Assembly: GCA_022826485.1 (NCBI GenBank)
Contig: JAJDUU010000016.1
Location: 245,256-309,255, forward strand
Direction: 5' to 3'
Length of the DNA: 64,000 nucleotides
DNA from: Chloroflexota bacterium
GTDB lineage: Bacteria > Chloroflexota > UBA11872
The position numbers were made by a program, and so were the translations under genes. Of this stretch, positions 49,093 to 58,794 are shown one piece after another. The notes beneath the pieces are model-generated. The model made no database searches. It saw nothing but the letters and a program-made list of their open reading frames with translations, and was not told the DNA's origin. Within the stretch, counting starts at the first letter, position 1. Each line of letters begins with the position of its first letter.

Positions 49093-50105
49093 AGCTCGGC
49101 CTCTCCCACGAGACCTATCGCTGGGTCGCATTTCCGTGGATGCGTTCCGACGACCCGGAGTTCGTTGGTGAAATGCAATCGCCCATCTACCTGCGCGGCA
49201 TCGACCCGCCGCCGCCCGGGAAATTGCCCATCGACTGGATGGTCGATCGGGTCACGGCGCACGGTCTTTCGTCGCTGGCCATGGACTGCGGCTGGTTTGC
49301 GGATGTGGAGCGTGCTCACGCGTTCCGCGACCGAATGGCCGATCGCCGTCTCAGCTATCTCGCCTCCGTTTCGGTGGACCTGGCCGCGGCGCCCGACGAC
49401 TGGGGCAGCGGGACCTATGACCCCTCGTGGGGAAGTCGCCGCGTCCCGACCTTCGACATGGCGCGGGCGACCGCGGTGCGGACCGGCTGGACCGGCGGCG
49501 CGCCCTTCGACATCGCCGTCCGAGCCATGGAGCTGGCACGGGCAGCCGGCGCCGGCGTCCTGAGTCTGGTCCACGGCCATCCCGGCCGCTCGGACCACTA
49601 CACCAAGGACCCACCGATCGAGGAGCAGATCGACCGGATCATTGGCAACGTCACGACGCTGCTGCCCATCGCCGAGGACATGGGGCTGACGCTGGCAACC
49701 GAAAACCACATGGACTACCGCTGCTCGGAACTCGCTCTCGTCCACGAGGGCCTGGGCGCGTCGACGCTGCGGCACGTGTTCGACTTCGCCGACTCCATGG
49801 CAGTGAACGAAGACCCGCTCGACGGCGTGCGCCACGTGGCCCGCTATACCATCGCGACGCACCTGCGGGATATGCGGGCGCAGCCCATCACCCAGGTTGC
49901 GACCGGCGCCTTCTATCACACGCCGATCGGCCTCGGCAGCGTCCCGATTCGGGCGATGCTCGACATCCTGCAGGCCGAGGCGCCGGACCCCGACGGCCTC
50001 TGCCACTACGTCGAGGTGGTCCCGCGGCCCGACTACGACACGGAGCACTGGCTAACGGCCAGCTTGAACTGGCTGCGCACCGAGTGCGCCGCCTACTGGA
50101 GCTAG
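49089..50105 (+). CDS. TIM-barrel sugar isomerase/epimerase-like protein, copy 2
   Basis: Paralogue of the preceding gene, 338 residues. Shared blocks are ATENHMDYR, DPPIEEQIDRI, THLRDMRAQPI and QAEAPDPDGL. Its ATG (49089) overlaps the stop of copy 1 (ATGA), so the two are translationally coupled. In place of the TLDTANPFPS of copy 1 it has VFDFADSMAVN, still with an Asp. The pair may form a heteromer or act on related substrates. The frame is open far upstream, across copy 1, but is not coding there. Confidence 0.85.
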   Translation: MKLGLSHETYRWVAFPWMRSDDPEFVGEMQSPIYLRGIDPPPPGKLPIDWMVDRVTAHGLSSLAMDCGWFADVERAHAFRDRMADRRLSYLASVSVDLAAAPDDWGSGTYDPSWGSRRVPTFDMARATAVRTGWTGGAPFDIAVRAMELARAAGAGVLSLVHGHPGRSDHYTKDPPIEEQIDRIIGNVTTLLPIAEDMGLTLATENHMDYRCSELALVHEGLGASTLRHVFDFADSMAVNEDPLDGVRHVARYTIATHLRDMRAQPITQVATGAFYHTPIGLGSVPIRAMLDILQAEAPDPDGLCHYVEVVPRPDYDTEHWLTASLNWLRTECAAYWS

Positions 50106-50196
50106 CCGCTCCACGGGCGACCGCGCGGACTCGCCGGGGCACAGACGCCTCGGGAGTACCCTGCTCCGCAACCCGCCGCTGACGCCGAGAGTGCGA

Positions 50197-51813
50197 ATGG
50201 ACTACGACGCGATCATCATCGGCTGCGGCCACAATGGCCTCGTGGCGGCGTTCTACCTGGCACGGGCCGGGTTGCGGGTGCTGGCCCTGGAGCAAGGCCC
50301 CAAGGTCGGCGGCGCGGCCACCACCGACGAGATCTTCCCCGGCTACCACTTCTCGACCTGCGCCCACAGCTTCGTGCTGTTCCATCCGAAAATCTTGGAC
50401 GACATGCGGCTCGTGGATCTCGGCCTGCGCGTGTTTCGCCGCGATCCCCCGCAGTTCCACCCATTTTCCGACGGCGAATACCTCTTGGCATGGAACGACC
50501 TGGATCGGACCAAAGAATCCATTGCGCGCATCTCGCGGCGCGATGCTGAAGCCTATGGTGCTTATGTCAAGTTCTGGCAGCGGGCCGCCGGGCTCTTCGA
50601 CCCCTATCTGCTGACCTCACCACCGACGCTGGGTGAATTCCTCCGCGCCGCCGAGGACGGGCCGCACGCCTCCATCGCGCACACGCTCGTCACCGGCACC
50701 CGGCGCCGGCTCCTCGACGATTACTTCGAGTCGCCGCGCGTCAAGGCGTCGCTGGGCACCACCTTCGACGCCGGCACCACCGACCACGCCGGCGGGCTGC
50801 TCTATTTCGCCTTTGCCGCGGCGCTTTCGTCGCGACTGGGCCGGCGTGGACTGGTGGGATTCCCCCAGGGCGGAATGGGAGCCGTCACCGGGCTGCTGCG
50901 CCAAGCGGCCGAGAGTGCCGGGGCGCAGGTGCGCACCTCGTCGCCGGTCGCAGGCGTGCATGTGGGCAATGGACGCGCCGACGGCGTCGTTCTCGGCGAC
51001 GGCACGGTCATCACCGCACGGATCGTGCTGTCCAACGCCGACCCGCAGCGCACGCTCGCCCACCTGGTTTCATCGGAGCACTTGCCGGACCAGTTTGTGC
51101 GTTCCGTTCGCCGCCTGCGCATGAACGCGGGCTACCTGAAGCTCCATTGCGCCACGACCCGCCTGCCGGACTGGCGCGCCCTGCCGGGCGACGGTCCGCA
51201 GCACGGCGCCAACGTGCGCATCTGCGAATCGCTGGACCACATCGACCTGGCGTGGACCCAAGCCCGCGCCGGCCGGATGCCCACGGAACCCGTTCTCGGG
51301 CTGGTGTGCCCGTCCGTCTACGACCGCTCGGGCGCGCCCGCCGGCCACCACACAATCTCGATTTGGGTTGAGTACGCGCCCGTGGGACTCTCACCGGCAG
51401 CCTGGGAGTCCCAACGGGCCCGAATCACCGACGCGCTGATCGCCCAGGTCGCGCGCTACGCGCCCAACTTCCCCGACATTGTGACCGACGCGTTCCTGCA
51501 TGGGCCGCCGGAGATCGAGGCCCGGGCCGGTATGACGCGGGGCAACATGCATCACGTCGACATGACCATCGACCAGATGCTGGGCGCGCGTCCGCTGCCC
51601 GGCTGCGCGGCGTATCGGACGCCGCTCAGCGGGCTCTATCTGTGCGGGTCGGGCTGTCATCCCGGAGGCGGCGTCAGCGGCGTGCCCGGCCACAACGCCG
51701 CCCAGACCGTGATCCGCGACCTCAACGGCGTTGCGGCCGGGCGCAGGCCGCGCGCTACCATCGGCGCCGCGCGGCCTGCGCCACCGGACGGCTTGAGAGG
51801 CAGAAGTCTGTGA
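50197..51813 (+). CDS. FAD-dependent oxidoreductase (phytoene desaturase-like NAD(P)/FAD protein)
   Basis: Flavoprotein of 538 residues in the carotenoid/retinol desaturase-related group. AIIIGCGHNGLVAAFYLARA is the N-terminal dinucleotide loop, LALEQGPKVGGAATTDE the second conserved strand, and GLYLCGSGCHPGGGVSGVPG the C-terminal FAD block. ATG 50197 is chosen; GTG 50191 is in frame six bases before. It overlaps the aminotransferase start (TGATG). Not within a carotenoid cluster, so another substrate is likely, possibly in the same catabolic route as its neighbours. Confidence 0.88.
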   Translation: MDYDAIIIGCGHNGLVAAFYLARAGLRVLALEQGPKVGGAATTDEIFPGYHFSTCAHSFVLFHPKILDDMRLVDLGLRVFRRDPPQFHPFSDGEYLLAWNDLDRTKESIARISRRDAEAYGAYVKFWQRAAGLFDPYLLTSPPTLGEFLRAAEDGPHASIAHTLVTGTRRRLLDDYFESPRVKASLGTTFDAGTTDHAGGLLYFAFAAALSSRLGRRGLVGFPQGGMGAVTGLLRQAAESAGAQVRTSSPVAGVHVGNGRADGVVLGDGTVITARIVLSNADPQRTLAHLVSSEHLPDQFVRSVRRLRMNAGYLKLHCATTRLPDWRALPGDGPQHGANVRICESLDHIDLAWTQARAGRMPTEPVLGLVCPSVYDRSGAPAGHHTISIWVEYAPVGLSPAAWESQRARITDALIAQVARYAPNFPDIVTDAFLHGPPEIEARAGMTRGNMHHVDMTIDQMLGARPLPGCAAYRTPLSGLYLCGSGCHPGGGVSGVPGHNAAQTVIRDLNGVAAGRRPRATIGAARPAPPDGLRGRSL

Positions 51814-53114
51814 TGTCCACCCGCACCTCGTCTTCGTCGGACCAACTGCTGGGCAGAGCCAAGCGCGTACTCGCGGCGGGAGCGTTGGGACGGTTCAGCA
51901 TTCCGGACGAGGTGAGCGTGGTGTTCGAGTCCGGCTCGGGCAGCCGTCTCCGCACGGTCGACGGCGATGAGTACCTCGACTATCTGCTGGGCTCCGGGCC
52001 GGTCCTGCTCGGCCACGCGCATCCGGCGGTGGAAGAGGCCGTGCAGGCCCAGCTGAGTCGCGGCACGACCTACTTCTTCCTCAACGTGCCGGCCATCGAG
52101 CTGGCCGAGCGGCTGATCGACGCCGTGCCCTGCGCCGAGCAACTCCGCTACACGAGCACCGGCACCGAGGCGACGCACCTGGCGCTGCGGGGCGCGCGGG
52201 CCTTCACCGGGCGCTCCAAGATTCTCAAGTTCGAGGGCGCCTGGCACGGCATGCACGACTACGCGCTGTGGGGCACCGTGCCGACCGAGGCCAGCGACTA
52301 TCCGCACGCCGAGCCGGACTCGGCCGGGATTCCGAGCGTTCTCGGCGACGAGGTATTGGTGGCGCCCTTCAATGAGCTGGAAGTCACCCAGCAGATCATC
52401 GAGGCGCATGCTCACGAGCTGGCCGCCGTGATCGTGGAGCCGCTGCAGCGAGTGCTCAAGCCCGAACCCGGCTTCCTCGAAGGCCTGCGCGAGCTCACCA
52501 CTCGTCTCGGCATCGTGCTGATCTTCGACGAAATCGTCACCGGCTTTCGGATCGCCTGGGGCGGTGCCCAGGAGCGCTATGGCGTCGTGCCCGACATGGC
52601 CACCTACGGCAAGGCGATGGCGGGAGCGTTTCCGCTGGCGGCGATCATGGGACGCGCCGACGTCATGGACGTGTACGCCCGCCAGTCGCGCTCCACGCGC
52701 GACGTCGCCTGGGCCAGCGGCACGTTCAGCGGCAACCCCGTCGCCGGCGCCGCCGGCATCGCCGCGTTGGATGTGCTGTCGGGTGACGGGGTCTACGACC
52801 GTCTGCAGGCCACCGGGTCGCGCCTGCGCCGGGGTATTGAAGATCTGGGCCGCAAGCACGGCGTTCCCACGCAAGCGTTGGGAGAAGACCCTGTCTTCGG
52901 CGTGCGATTCATGGAAAACTCCCAGCCCAAGACGTGGATGGACCTGCAAGAGCACGACGGCGACTTCGGCCATCGCTGGAGCATCGAGTGCATTCGCGGC
53001 GGGCTGCTGCTCAACCCCAACGAGAAGTGGTACGTCTCCATCGCGCACGATGACGCCGACCTCGATCGCACCTTCGAGATCGTCGACGGTGCGTTCCGGC
53101 GGGCGCTCGGATAG
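51813..53114 (+). CDS. Class III PLP-dependent aminotransferase (HemL-like)
   Basis: Fold-type I aminotransferase or aminomutase, 433 residues. PLP lysine is K267 in ATYGKAMAGAFP and the ring-binding Asp is D239 in IFDEIVTGFR; STGTEATHLALRGARAFTG holds the phosphate loop. Overall similarity is to glutamate-1-semialdehyde aminomutase, but the context is catabolic, so a transaminase for an amino sugar or omega-amino acid is likelier than haem synthesis. ATG 51813 overlaps the flavoprotein stop, indicating coupling. Confidence 0.9.
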   Translation: MSTRTSSSSDQLLGRAKRVLAAGALGRFSIPDEVSVVFESGSGSRLRTVDGDEYLDYLLGSGPVLLGHAHPAVEEAVQAQLSRGTTYFFLNVPAIELAERLIDAVPCAEQLRYTSTGTEATHLALRGARAFTGRSKILKFEGAWHGMHDYALWGTVPTEASDYPHAEPDSAGIPSVLGDEVLVAPFNELEVTQQIIEAHAHELAAVIVEPLQRVLKPEPGFLEGLRELTTRLGIVLIFDEIVTGFRIAWGGAQERYGVVPDMATYGKAMAGAFPLAAIMGRADVMDVYARQSRSTRDVAWASGTFSGNPVAGAAGIAALDVLSGDGVYDRLQATGSRLRRGIEDLGRKHGVPTQALGEDPVFGVRFMENSQPKTWMDLQEHDGDFGHRWSIECIRGGLLLNPNEKWYVSIAHDDADLDRTFEIVDGAFRRALG

Positions 53115-53156
53115 CGCGGTCGCGGCGTCCGCCGACTAGGCCGCAAAACTGGTGAG

Positions 53157-53172
53157 AAGCTACCCGTAGCTT
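53157..53172. promoter_or_regulatory. Perfect palindrome AAGCTAC-CC-GTAGCTT overlapping a candidate -35
   Basis: Seven-base arms around CC, between the aminotransferase and the amino-acid transporter. Its right end overlaps TTGCTT (53171-53176). That -35-like element and TACCAT (53195-53200) are 18 bases apart, so this could be an operator-promoter pair for the transporter. A second inverted repeat, TTGCGTGC-GTTT-GCACGCAA (53241-53260), lies downstream in the leader. Confidence 0.4.
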
Positions 53173-53312
53173 GCTTGTAGTCGGTTCGAGACCGTACCAT
53201 GCTGGCGGTTCGCCTCGGGGCTCCACATTGGATCTCCGAATTGCGTGCGTTTGCACGCAACATTTGCAGACGGTGGGCACTGAGGTCCGCCGTTACGGCT
53301 CAGGAGCAGGTG

Positions 53313-54398
53313 ATGCGCTGGAAGCTGGCGTTGGTTCTGATGATGGTGGCCGTCTTCGCCGTCGTCATCGCGGCGTGCGGTGAGGATGCCGAAGAAGAAA
53401 TGGTGGAAGAGGAGCCGGCAATCAGCCGCCTGGCCACCGTACAGGAGCGTGGAAACGTTATCTGCGCCAGCCGCAATGACGTCCCCGGTTATGGTTCGCT
53501 GGACGCCAACGGTCGCAACGTCGGATTTGACATCGACCTGTGTCGTGCGGTTGCCGCCGCGGTGCTGGGTGACGCCGAAGCCATTGAGATCGTGCTGATC
53601 ACAGCGGCCGAGCGTGGCCCGACGATCCAGTCCGGCGACGTGGACCTGCTGGTCCGCACCGTCACCTGGACCACCTCCCGCGACGCCGGGTGGGGGAACT
53701 ACATCCACACCACGTTCTACGACGGCCAGGGCTTCATGGTCTCCAAGGACCTTGGGGTGACTTCCGCCTATGAGTTGGGCGGCGCCTCGGTCTGCGTCAC
53801 CAGCGGTACGACCACTGAGCTGAACATGTCCGACTTCTTCCGCCAGAACAACCTCGAGTACAACCCGATCGTGTTCGAGGACACCGACGTCGTGCTGGAC
53901 GCCTACCAAGAAGGCCAGTGCGATGTCTTCACCAACGACCGCTCGCAGTTGGCCGCGCTTCGCAGCGCGCTGCCGAACCCGGGCGACCACGTGATCCTGC
54001 CGGAGACCATCTCCGAGGAGCCGCTTGGTCCGGTCGTCCCCCACGGTGACGAGCAGTGGTTCGACCTGGTGAAGACGGTGATCGCTGGGATCATCTACGC
54101 CGAGGCTTACGGCGTGAACAGCGGCAACGTTTCGGCGATGGCCGCCGGCGACAACGTGAAGGTGAAGCGCCTGCTGGGTACCGAAGGCAGCTTCGGCCAG
54201 GAGACCCTCGGCCTGAGGGAGACCTTCATGCAGGACGTGATCAGCAGCGTGGGCAACTACGGCGAGATCTACAACCGCAACCTCGGCCCGGAGGGCATTG
54301 ACCTCCCGCGCGAGGGCGGTCGGAACGCGCTGTGGGCCAACGCCCCGTGCACGGATTGCCCGAAGGGCGGTCAGATCTACGCACCGCCGCTGCGCTAG
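53313..54398 (+). CDS. aapJ: General L-amino acid ABC transporter binding protein (AapJ-like)
   Basis: Family-3 solute-binding lipoprotein, 361 residues. Hydrophobic leader ends VIAAC (Cys22). NVGFDIDLCRAVAAAVLGD and ETISEEPLGPVVPHGDEQW are typical of the AapJ/BztA branch. ATG 53313 is chosen for CAGGAGCAGGTG just before it. The gene order binding protein - two permeases - ATPase is complete here, unlike the peptide-type modules. Likely imports several polar amino acids. Confidence 0.9.
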   Translation: MRWKLALVLMMVAVFAVVIAACGEDAEEEMVEEEPAISRLATVQERGNVICASRNDVPGYGSLDANGRNVGFDIDLCRAVAAAVLGDAEAIEIVLITAAERGPTIQSGDVDLLVRTVTWTTSRDAGWGNYIHTTFYDGQGFMVSKDLGVTSAYELGGASVCVTSGTTTELNMSDFFRQNNLEYNPIVFEDTDVVLDAYQEGQCDVFTNDRSQLAALRSALPNPGDHVILPETISEEPLGPVVPHGDEQWFDLVKTVIAGIIYAEAYGVNSGNVSAMAAGDNVKVKRLLGTEGSFGQETLGLRETFMQDVISSVGNYGEIYNRNLGPEGIDLPREGGRNALWANAPCTDCPKGGQIYAPPLR

Positions 54399-54427
54399 TC
54401 CGATCCCGCGAATAACGGGAATGCAAT

Positions 54428-54455
54428 CCGGGGGGATGCGCGAGCATCCCCCCGG
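54428..54455 (+). terminator. Perfect 12-bp hairpin with GNRA loop after aapJ
   Basis: Arms CCGGGGGGATGC (54428-54439) and exact complement (54444-54455) around GCGA, 29 bases after the aapJ stop and 63 bases before the permease. Followed only by TTG, so partial termination or mRNA protection, giving more binding protein than permease, is the likely effect. Confidence 0.65.
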
Positions 54456-54518
54456 TTGCTATCCGGCCTCCGAAGCCGCTGGCCCCCGGCTCATCGCGCC
54501 TTCCTGTAGGCTGCCCTC

Positions 54519-55691
54519 GTGAACCGGTTGCTCTACGTTCAAGGCGTCCCGTTCTGGCGCAACGTGGTCGTGTTGCGCTGGGCGGTGCAGATCGTCTCCG
54601 CGATCCTGGTCATCGCGGTGATCGCGGGGTTCTTTGGCAACGTGTCAAGGGAAATCGCCGCGCGGGACATTCCCTTCGGCTATGGCTTCCTCGACCGCGA
54701 AGCCCAGATTCCCATCGGCGAGTCGATCATTGGCTACCACCCGTCCGACAGCTTCGCGTACGGGCTGCTGGTCGCTGCGCTAAACACCGTCAAGGCCTCG
54801 GTGCTGGGGGTCATTCTCGCCACCCTGCTCGGCATTCTCGTCGGCGTGGCGCGGCTCTCGCCAAATTGGCTGCTAAACCGGATCGCCCTCGTCTACATCG
54901 AGGTCTTTCGGAACATTCCGCTGCTGGTTCAGCTGCTGTTCTGGTTCCTCATCGTCCTGAGCTTGCCCACGGTGCGCGAGGGCTACGTCGCCTTCGACGC
55001 CTTTTATCTCAGCAACAGCGGCGTCAACCTGCCCTGGCCGGTGCCGCAAGACGGCTTCTGGCTCTGGGCGCTTGTCACCGTCGTCGGCATCGTCGTTGCC
55101 GCGGTCGTGGCCCGTCGCCTGCTTTGGCGCGAAACCGAGACGGGCAAGCCGAGCTATCCCATCCTTACGGGGCTCGCGATCGCCATCGGCGTGAGCGTGA
55201 TTGCACTGCTCGTCCTCGGGCCAATGTCCATGGGGATTCCAACTCCCGAAGGCAGGTTTGGACGACTGCAAGGCGGCGCCGAGCTCAGCGGCAGCTTCAC
55301 GGCGCTGCTCATCGGGCTGGTCATGTATACCTCGTCGTTCATCGCCGAAATCGTCCGGGCCGGCATCCAATCCGTCAGCAAAGGGCAGACGGAGGCAGCG
55401 CGCTCGGTGGGGATGTCGGGCATCCTCACGCTGCGGCACGTCACCTTCCCGCAGTCCCTGCGGGTGATCATCCCGCCGACGATCAGCCAGTACCTGAATC
55501 TCACCAAGAACTCGAGCCTGGCAGCCGCCATCGGCTACCCCGATCTGGTGAGTGTGGCGAGCACCATGACCCAAACCGCGCCGGCCATCTCGCTGATTCT
55601 GGTGGTGATGCTCACCTATCTGGCCATGAGCTTGACCTATTCGTTGATCGGCAACCTCTATAACCGCGCCATCAGGTTCAAGGGCACATGA
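54519..55691 (+). CDS. aapQ: Amino-acid ABC transporter permease (AapQ-like)
   Basis: Inner-membrane permease, 390 residues, of the HisM/AapQ family. The N-terminal half has hydrophobic helices and the family's long periplasmic stretch; the IEVFRNIPLLVQLLFWFLIV block and the ATPase-contact loop ARSVGMSGILTLRHVTFPQS are clear. GTG 54519 is the start. It overlaps the next permease by ATGA, consistent with equal synthesis of both subunits. Confidence 0.9.
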   Translation: MNRLLYVQGVPFWRNVVVLRWAVQIVSAILVIAVIAGFFGNVSREIAARDIPFGYGFLDREAQIPIGESIIGYHPSDSFAYGLLVAALNTVKASVLGVILATLLGILVGVARLSPNWLLNRIALVYIEVFRNIPLLVQLLFWFLIVLSLPTVREGYVAFDAFYLSNSGVNLPWPVPQDGFWLWALVTVVGIVVAAVVARRLLWRETETGKPSYPILTGLAIAIGVSVIALLVLGPMSMGIPTPEGRFGRLQGGAELSGSFTALLIGLVMYTSSFIAEIVRAGIQSVSKGQTEAARSVGMSGILTLRHVTFPQSLRVIIPPTISQYLNLTKNSSLAAAIGYPDLVSVASTMTQTAPAISLILVVMLTYLAMSLTYSLIGNLYNRAIRFKGT

Positions 55692-56908
55692 GCGCCGCTG
55701 TCGCCACGGGGGCCATGGGACGACCGCCGCCTCCTCCGCCCATGACCGTGGGCTACGTGGGTTGGCTGCGCCAGAACCTTTTCAGCTCATGGATCAACAG
55801 CCTGGTGACCGTCGTCCTGGCCGCGGTGCTGGCCTGGGCGGCAATCGGCCTCATCAGCTGGGTGATCGTCACCGCCGACTGGGAGGTCATCACCAGCCGG
55901 GTTCAGCTCTATTTGGTGGGGCTCTACCCGCAGGAGGGAACCTGGCGGCCCCAAGTCGCCGTGCTGCTGCTCAGCGCTTTGCTGGGAGTTTCCTGGCGCT
56001 CGTGGGGAGGCACGGCTCGCGGCTTCGCCATCGGCTTGAGCGCCGTGGCCCTGATCGTCGGCGTGATTCCCCATGGATTGCAGCCACTCAATCGAGTCCT
56101 GGTGCTGGCGATCCCGGCGGCGGTCGGCTTGGGCTATCTGGTGTCGCCGCGCCTAATCGCCGGACGGCCCAGGCGCGTCGTCGCCGCTGCGCTCCTGGCC
56201 ATATTCGTCGGCTTGCTGCTGATCCGCGGCATCGAAGGCGTTCCCGGCTTGGATCCCGTCAATACCAACACCATCGGCGGGCTGTTGCTCAACCTGCTGC
56301 TGGCCCTCTTCGGCATCGGCGCCTCGATGCCCATCGGCATTGGGTTGGCGCTTGGACGGCAGAGCAATCTGCCGGTCGTCAAATGGGCCTGCGTCGCGTT
56401 CATCGAAATCATCCGGGGCGTGCCGCTCATCACTCTGCTCTTCATGTCCCGCCACATCCTGCCGCTGACGTTCCCCGAGAACATCAAGATCGACACGCTC
56501 TACATCACGGGCATCACCATCATGCTCTTCAGCTCGGCCTATATGGCCGAGAACGTGCGCGGCGGCATGGCCGCGGTCGCTCCGGGGCAAACGGAGGCGG
56601 CGCGCGCGCTGGGCCTACGCGGTTGGCAGACCACCTTGCTCATCACGCTGCCGCAGGGTCTGCGAAACATCATTCCGGCAATCGTGGGGCAGTTCATCAG
56701 CCTGTTCAAAGACACCAGCCTAGTCTTCATCATCGGCATGTTGGATCTCGTCGAGATGGGCCGCGTGACGATTCAGTCGAACCTGGAATTCGTCGACAAC
56801 GGCCGGGAGGTCTACCTGTTCATTGCCGTGGTGTTCTGGATTTTCTGCTTCTCGATGTCGTATGTCAGCCGGCGCATTGAACGCGCGCTAGGCGTGGGCC
56901 GACGCTAG
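55688..56908 (+). CDS. aapM: Amino-acid ABC transporter permease (AapM-like)
   Basis: Second permease subunit, 406 residues. FIEIIRGVPLITLLFMSRHI and the EAA-type loop ARALGLRGWQTTLLITLPQG are diagnostic. A run of helices not found in short HisM proteins occupies residues 35-180, as usual for AapM. Its ATG overlaps the aapQ stop and the ATPase follows after 24 bases. Confidence 0.9.
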   Translation: MSAAVATGAMGRPPPPPPMTVGYVGWLRQNLFSSWINSLVTVVLAAVLAWAAIGLISWVIVTADWEVITSRVQLYLVGLYPQEGTWRPQVAVLLLSALLGVSWRSWGGTARGFAIGLSAVALIVGVIPHGLQPLNRVLVLAIPAAVGLGYLVSPRLIAGRPRRVVAAALLAIFVGLLLIRGIEGVPGLDPVNTNTIGGLLLNLLLALFGIGASMPIGIGLALGRQSNLPVVKWACVAFIEIIRGVPLITLLFMSRHILPLTFPENIKIDTLYITGITIMLFSSAYMAENVRGGMAAVAPGQTEAARALGLRGWQTTLLITLPQGLRNIIPAIVGQFISLFKDTSLVFIIGMLDLVEMGRVTIQSNLEFVDNGREVYLFIAVVFWIFCFSMSYVSRRIERALGVGRR

Positions 56909-56932
56909 GGCGGCCCCCGCGGGAGATTGACC

Positions 56933-57745
<813 letters not shown>

Positions 57746-57760
57746 GCAGAGCCGCCGGGA

Positions 57761-58780
57761 CTAGGCGCTCCCGGCCGGCATCTCGCGCACCTGCGTGGCG
57801 CCGGCGGCGCGCAGCGTGACGACGTTTGCGGCGTCAATCGACTCGTTGTCCGGCAGCGGCGACTGGCCCTTCTGCGCGCCGAGCTGCGCGACGCTCACGA
57901 GACCTCGCATCTTCTCCGTCTCCTCCAGCGCGTTCAGATCGCCACCGTAGTAGTCAAACCACGGAAGCCCGGCATCGGTGTAGTCCCGCGCGGTCGGAGG
58001 CTCGGTCGGCGGCCGCTCGCCGGTGAGCGCCAGCCATTGGGTGGAGTTGGCGATGGTGATGAAACACCGGCTTGCGTGACGCTGGTCCCAGGCATCCAGA
58101 CCATATTCGTCTTCGTAGATCTCCTGTCTCATGCGGCCGCCCGGCGCCAGGCCCATGTCCAGAGGCGCCGACACTGCGCCCGGCGGAGCGTACATCGGCC
58201 CATGGTCAACCAGCGCGTCTTCCCGCATCGCCTTGGCCAACATCGCCTCATATCGCTCGGCCTTCATCGGATAGGCGATGATCTGCACGCCGCCGTGCTC
58301 AGCCGCGCCGGTCAGTTGCTCTTCGACCGAATAGCCCTCGCCCAACGGCATGGCGACGAACTGCCGCACGAGGCCCTTGGCCACGCAGAATCCGTCCAAC
58401 CACGGCTGCTCCGGCAGCACCAGGTAGTCCTGGGGGTCCGTGTTCAGGTGATTCGCCCACGCGTCGCCGGTGATCGCGCAAGTCTTGCCGGCCGCAATCT
58501 TCACGGCGAAGGGGTAGTCGCCACAGCCGAAACTGATCCACATGGCCTCGGCCTGGTGCATGGGCATCAGCACGCCGCCTCGCCGCAGCCACTGCTGGGG
58601 CGCCTGCCGGGCATAGTCGTCCAGATGCCGCAAGGGAAATTGGCCCATCCCGGGCGGCAGCGGATAGTCACTCCCGTCGTCGGGGATCCGCAGGGTGCGC
58701 TGGAAGTCGAGCGAGCAGCGCGCCGCCTCGTGAACCTCGGGAAAGCGAAATACCAGAGAATCTCGTTCAAGCGTGATCAT
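57761..58780 (-). CDS. Conserved protein of unknown function paired with an XRE regulator
   Basis: Protein of 339 residues, soluble by composition. Marked blocks are SLVFRFPEVHEAARCSLDFQ near the start, GMGQFPLRHLDDY, ITGDAWANHLNTDPQDYLVL, EQPWLDGFCVAKGLVRQFVA and PLGEGYSVEEQLTGAAEHGG. I recall similar proteins in actinobacteria but know of no assigned function, and no enzyme motif is evident. Trp, Asp and Pro are abundant in the conserved blocks, suggesting a rigid fold with a binding pocket. It starts 14 bases after the XRE regulator gene, so the two form one operon. Confidence 0.8.
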   Translation of the reverse strand: MITLERDSLVFRFPEVHEAARCSLDFQRTLRIPDDGSDYPLPPGMGQFPLRHLDDYARQAPQQWLRRGGVLMPMHQAEAMWISFGCGDYPFAVKIAAGKTCAITGDAWANHLNTDPQDYLVLPEQPWLDGFCVAKGLVRQFVAMPLGEGYSVEEQLTGAAEHGGVQIIAYPMKAERYEAMLAKAMREDALVDHGPMYAPPGAVSAPLDMGLAPGGRMRQEIYEDEYGLDAWDQRHASRCFITIANSTQWLALTGERPPTEPPTARDYTDAGLPWFDYYGGDLNALEETEKMRGLVSVAQLGAQKGQSPLPDNESIDAANVVTLRAAGATQVREMPAGSA

Positions 58781-58794
58781 CGATCGCTGGCTCC

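Noticed and set aside
48114..50105. A single 663-codon frame that appears to span both TIM-barrel genes
   Set aside because: The first part is out of frame with the true copy 1 protein (48145-49092); only the part from 49089 is coding, as copy 2. It is not a fusion.
51813..53114. Calling the aminotransferase hemL
   Set aside because: Similarity to glutamate-1-semialdehyde aminomutase is general to class III enzymes and the neighbours are catabolic; no other haem genes are nearby.
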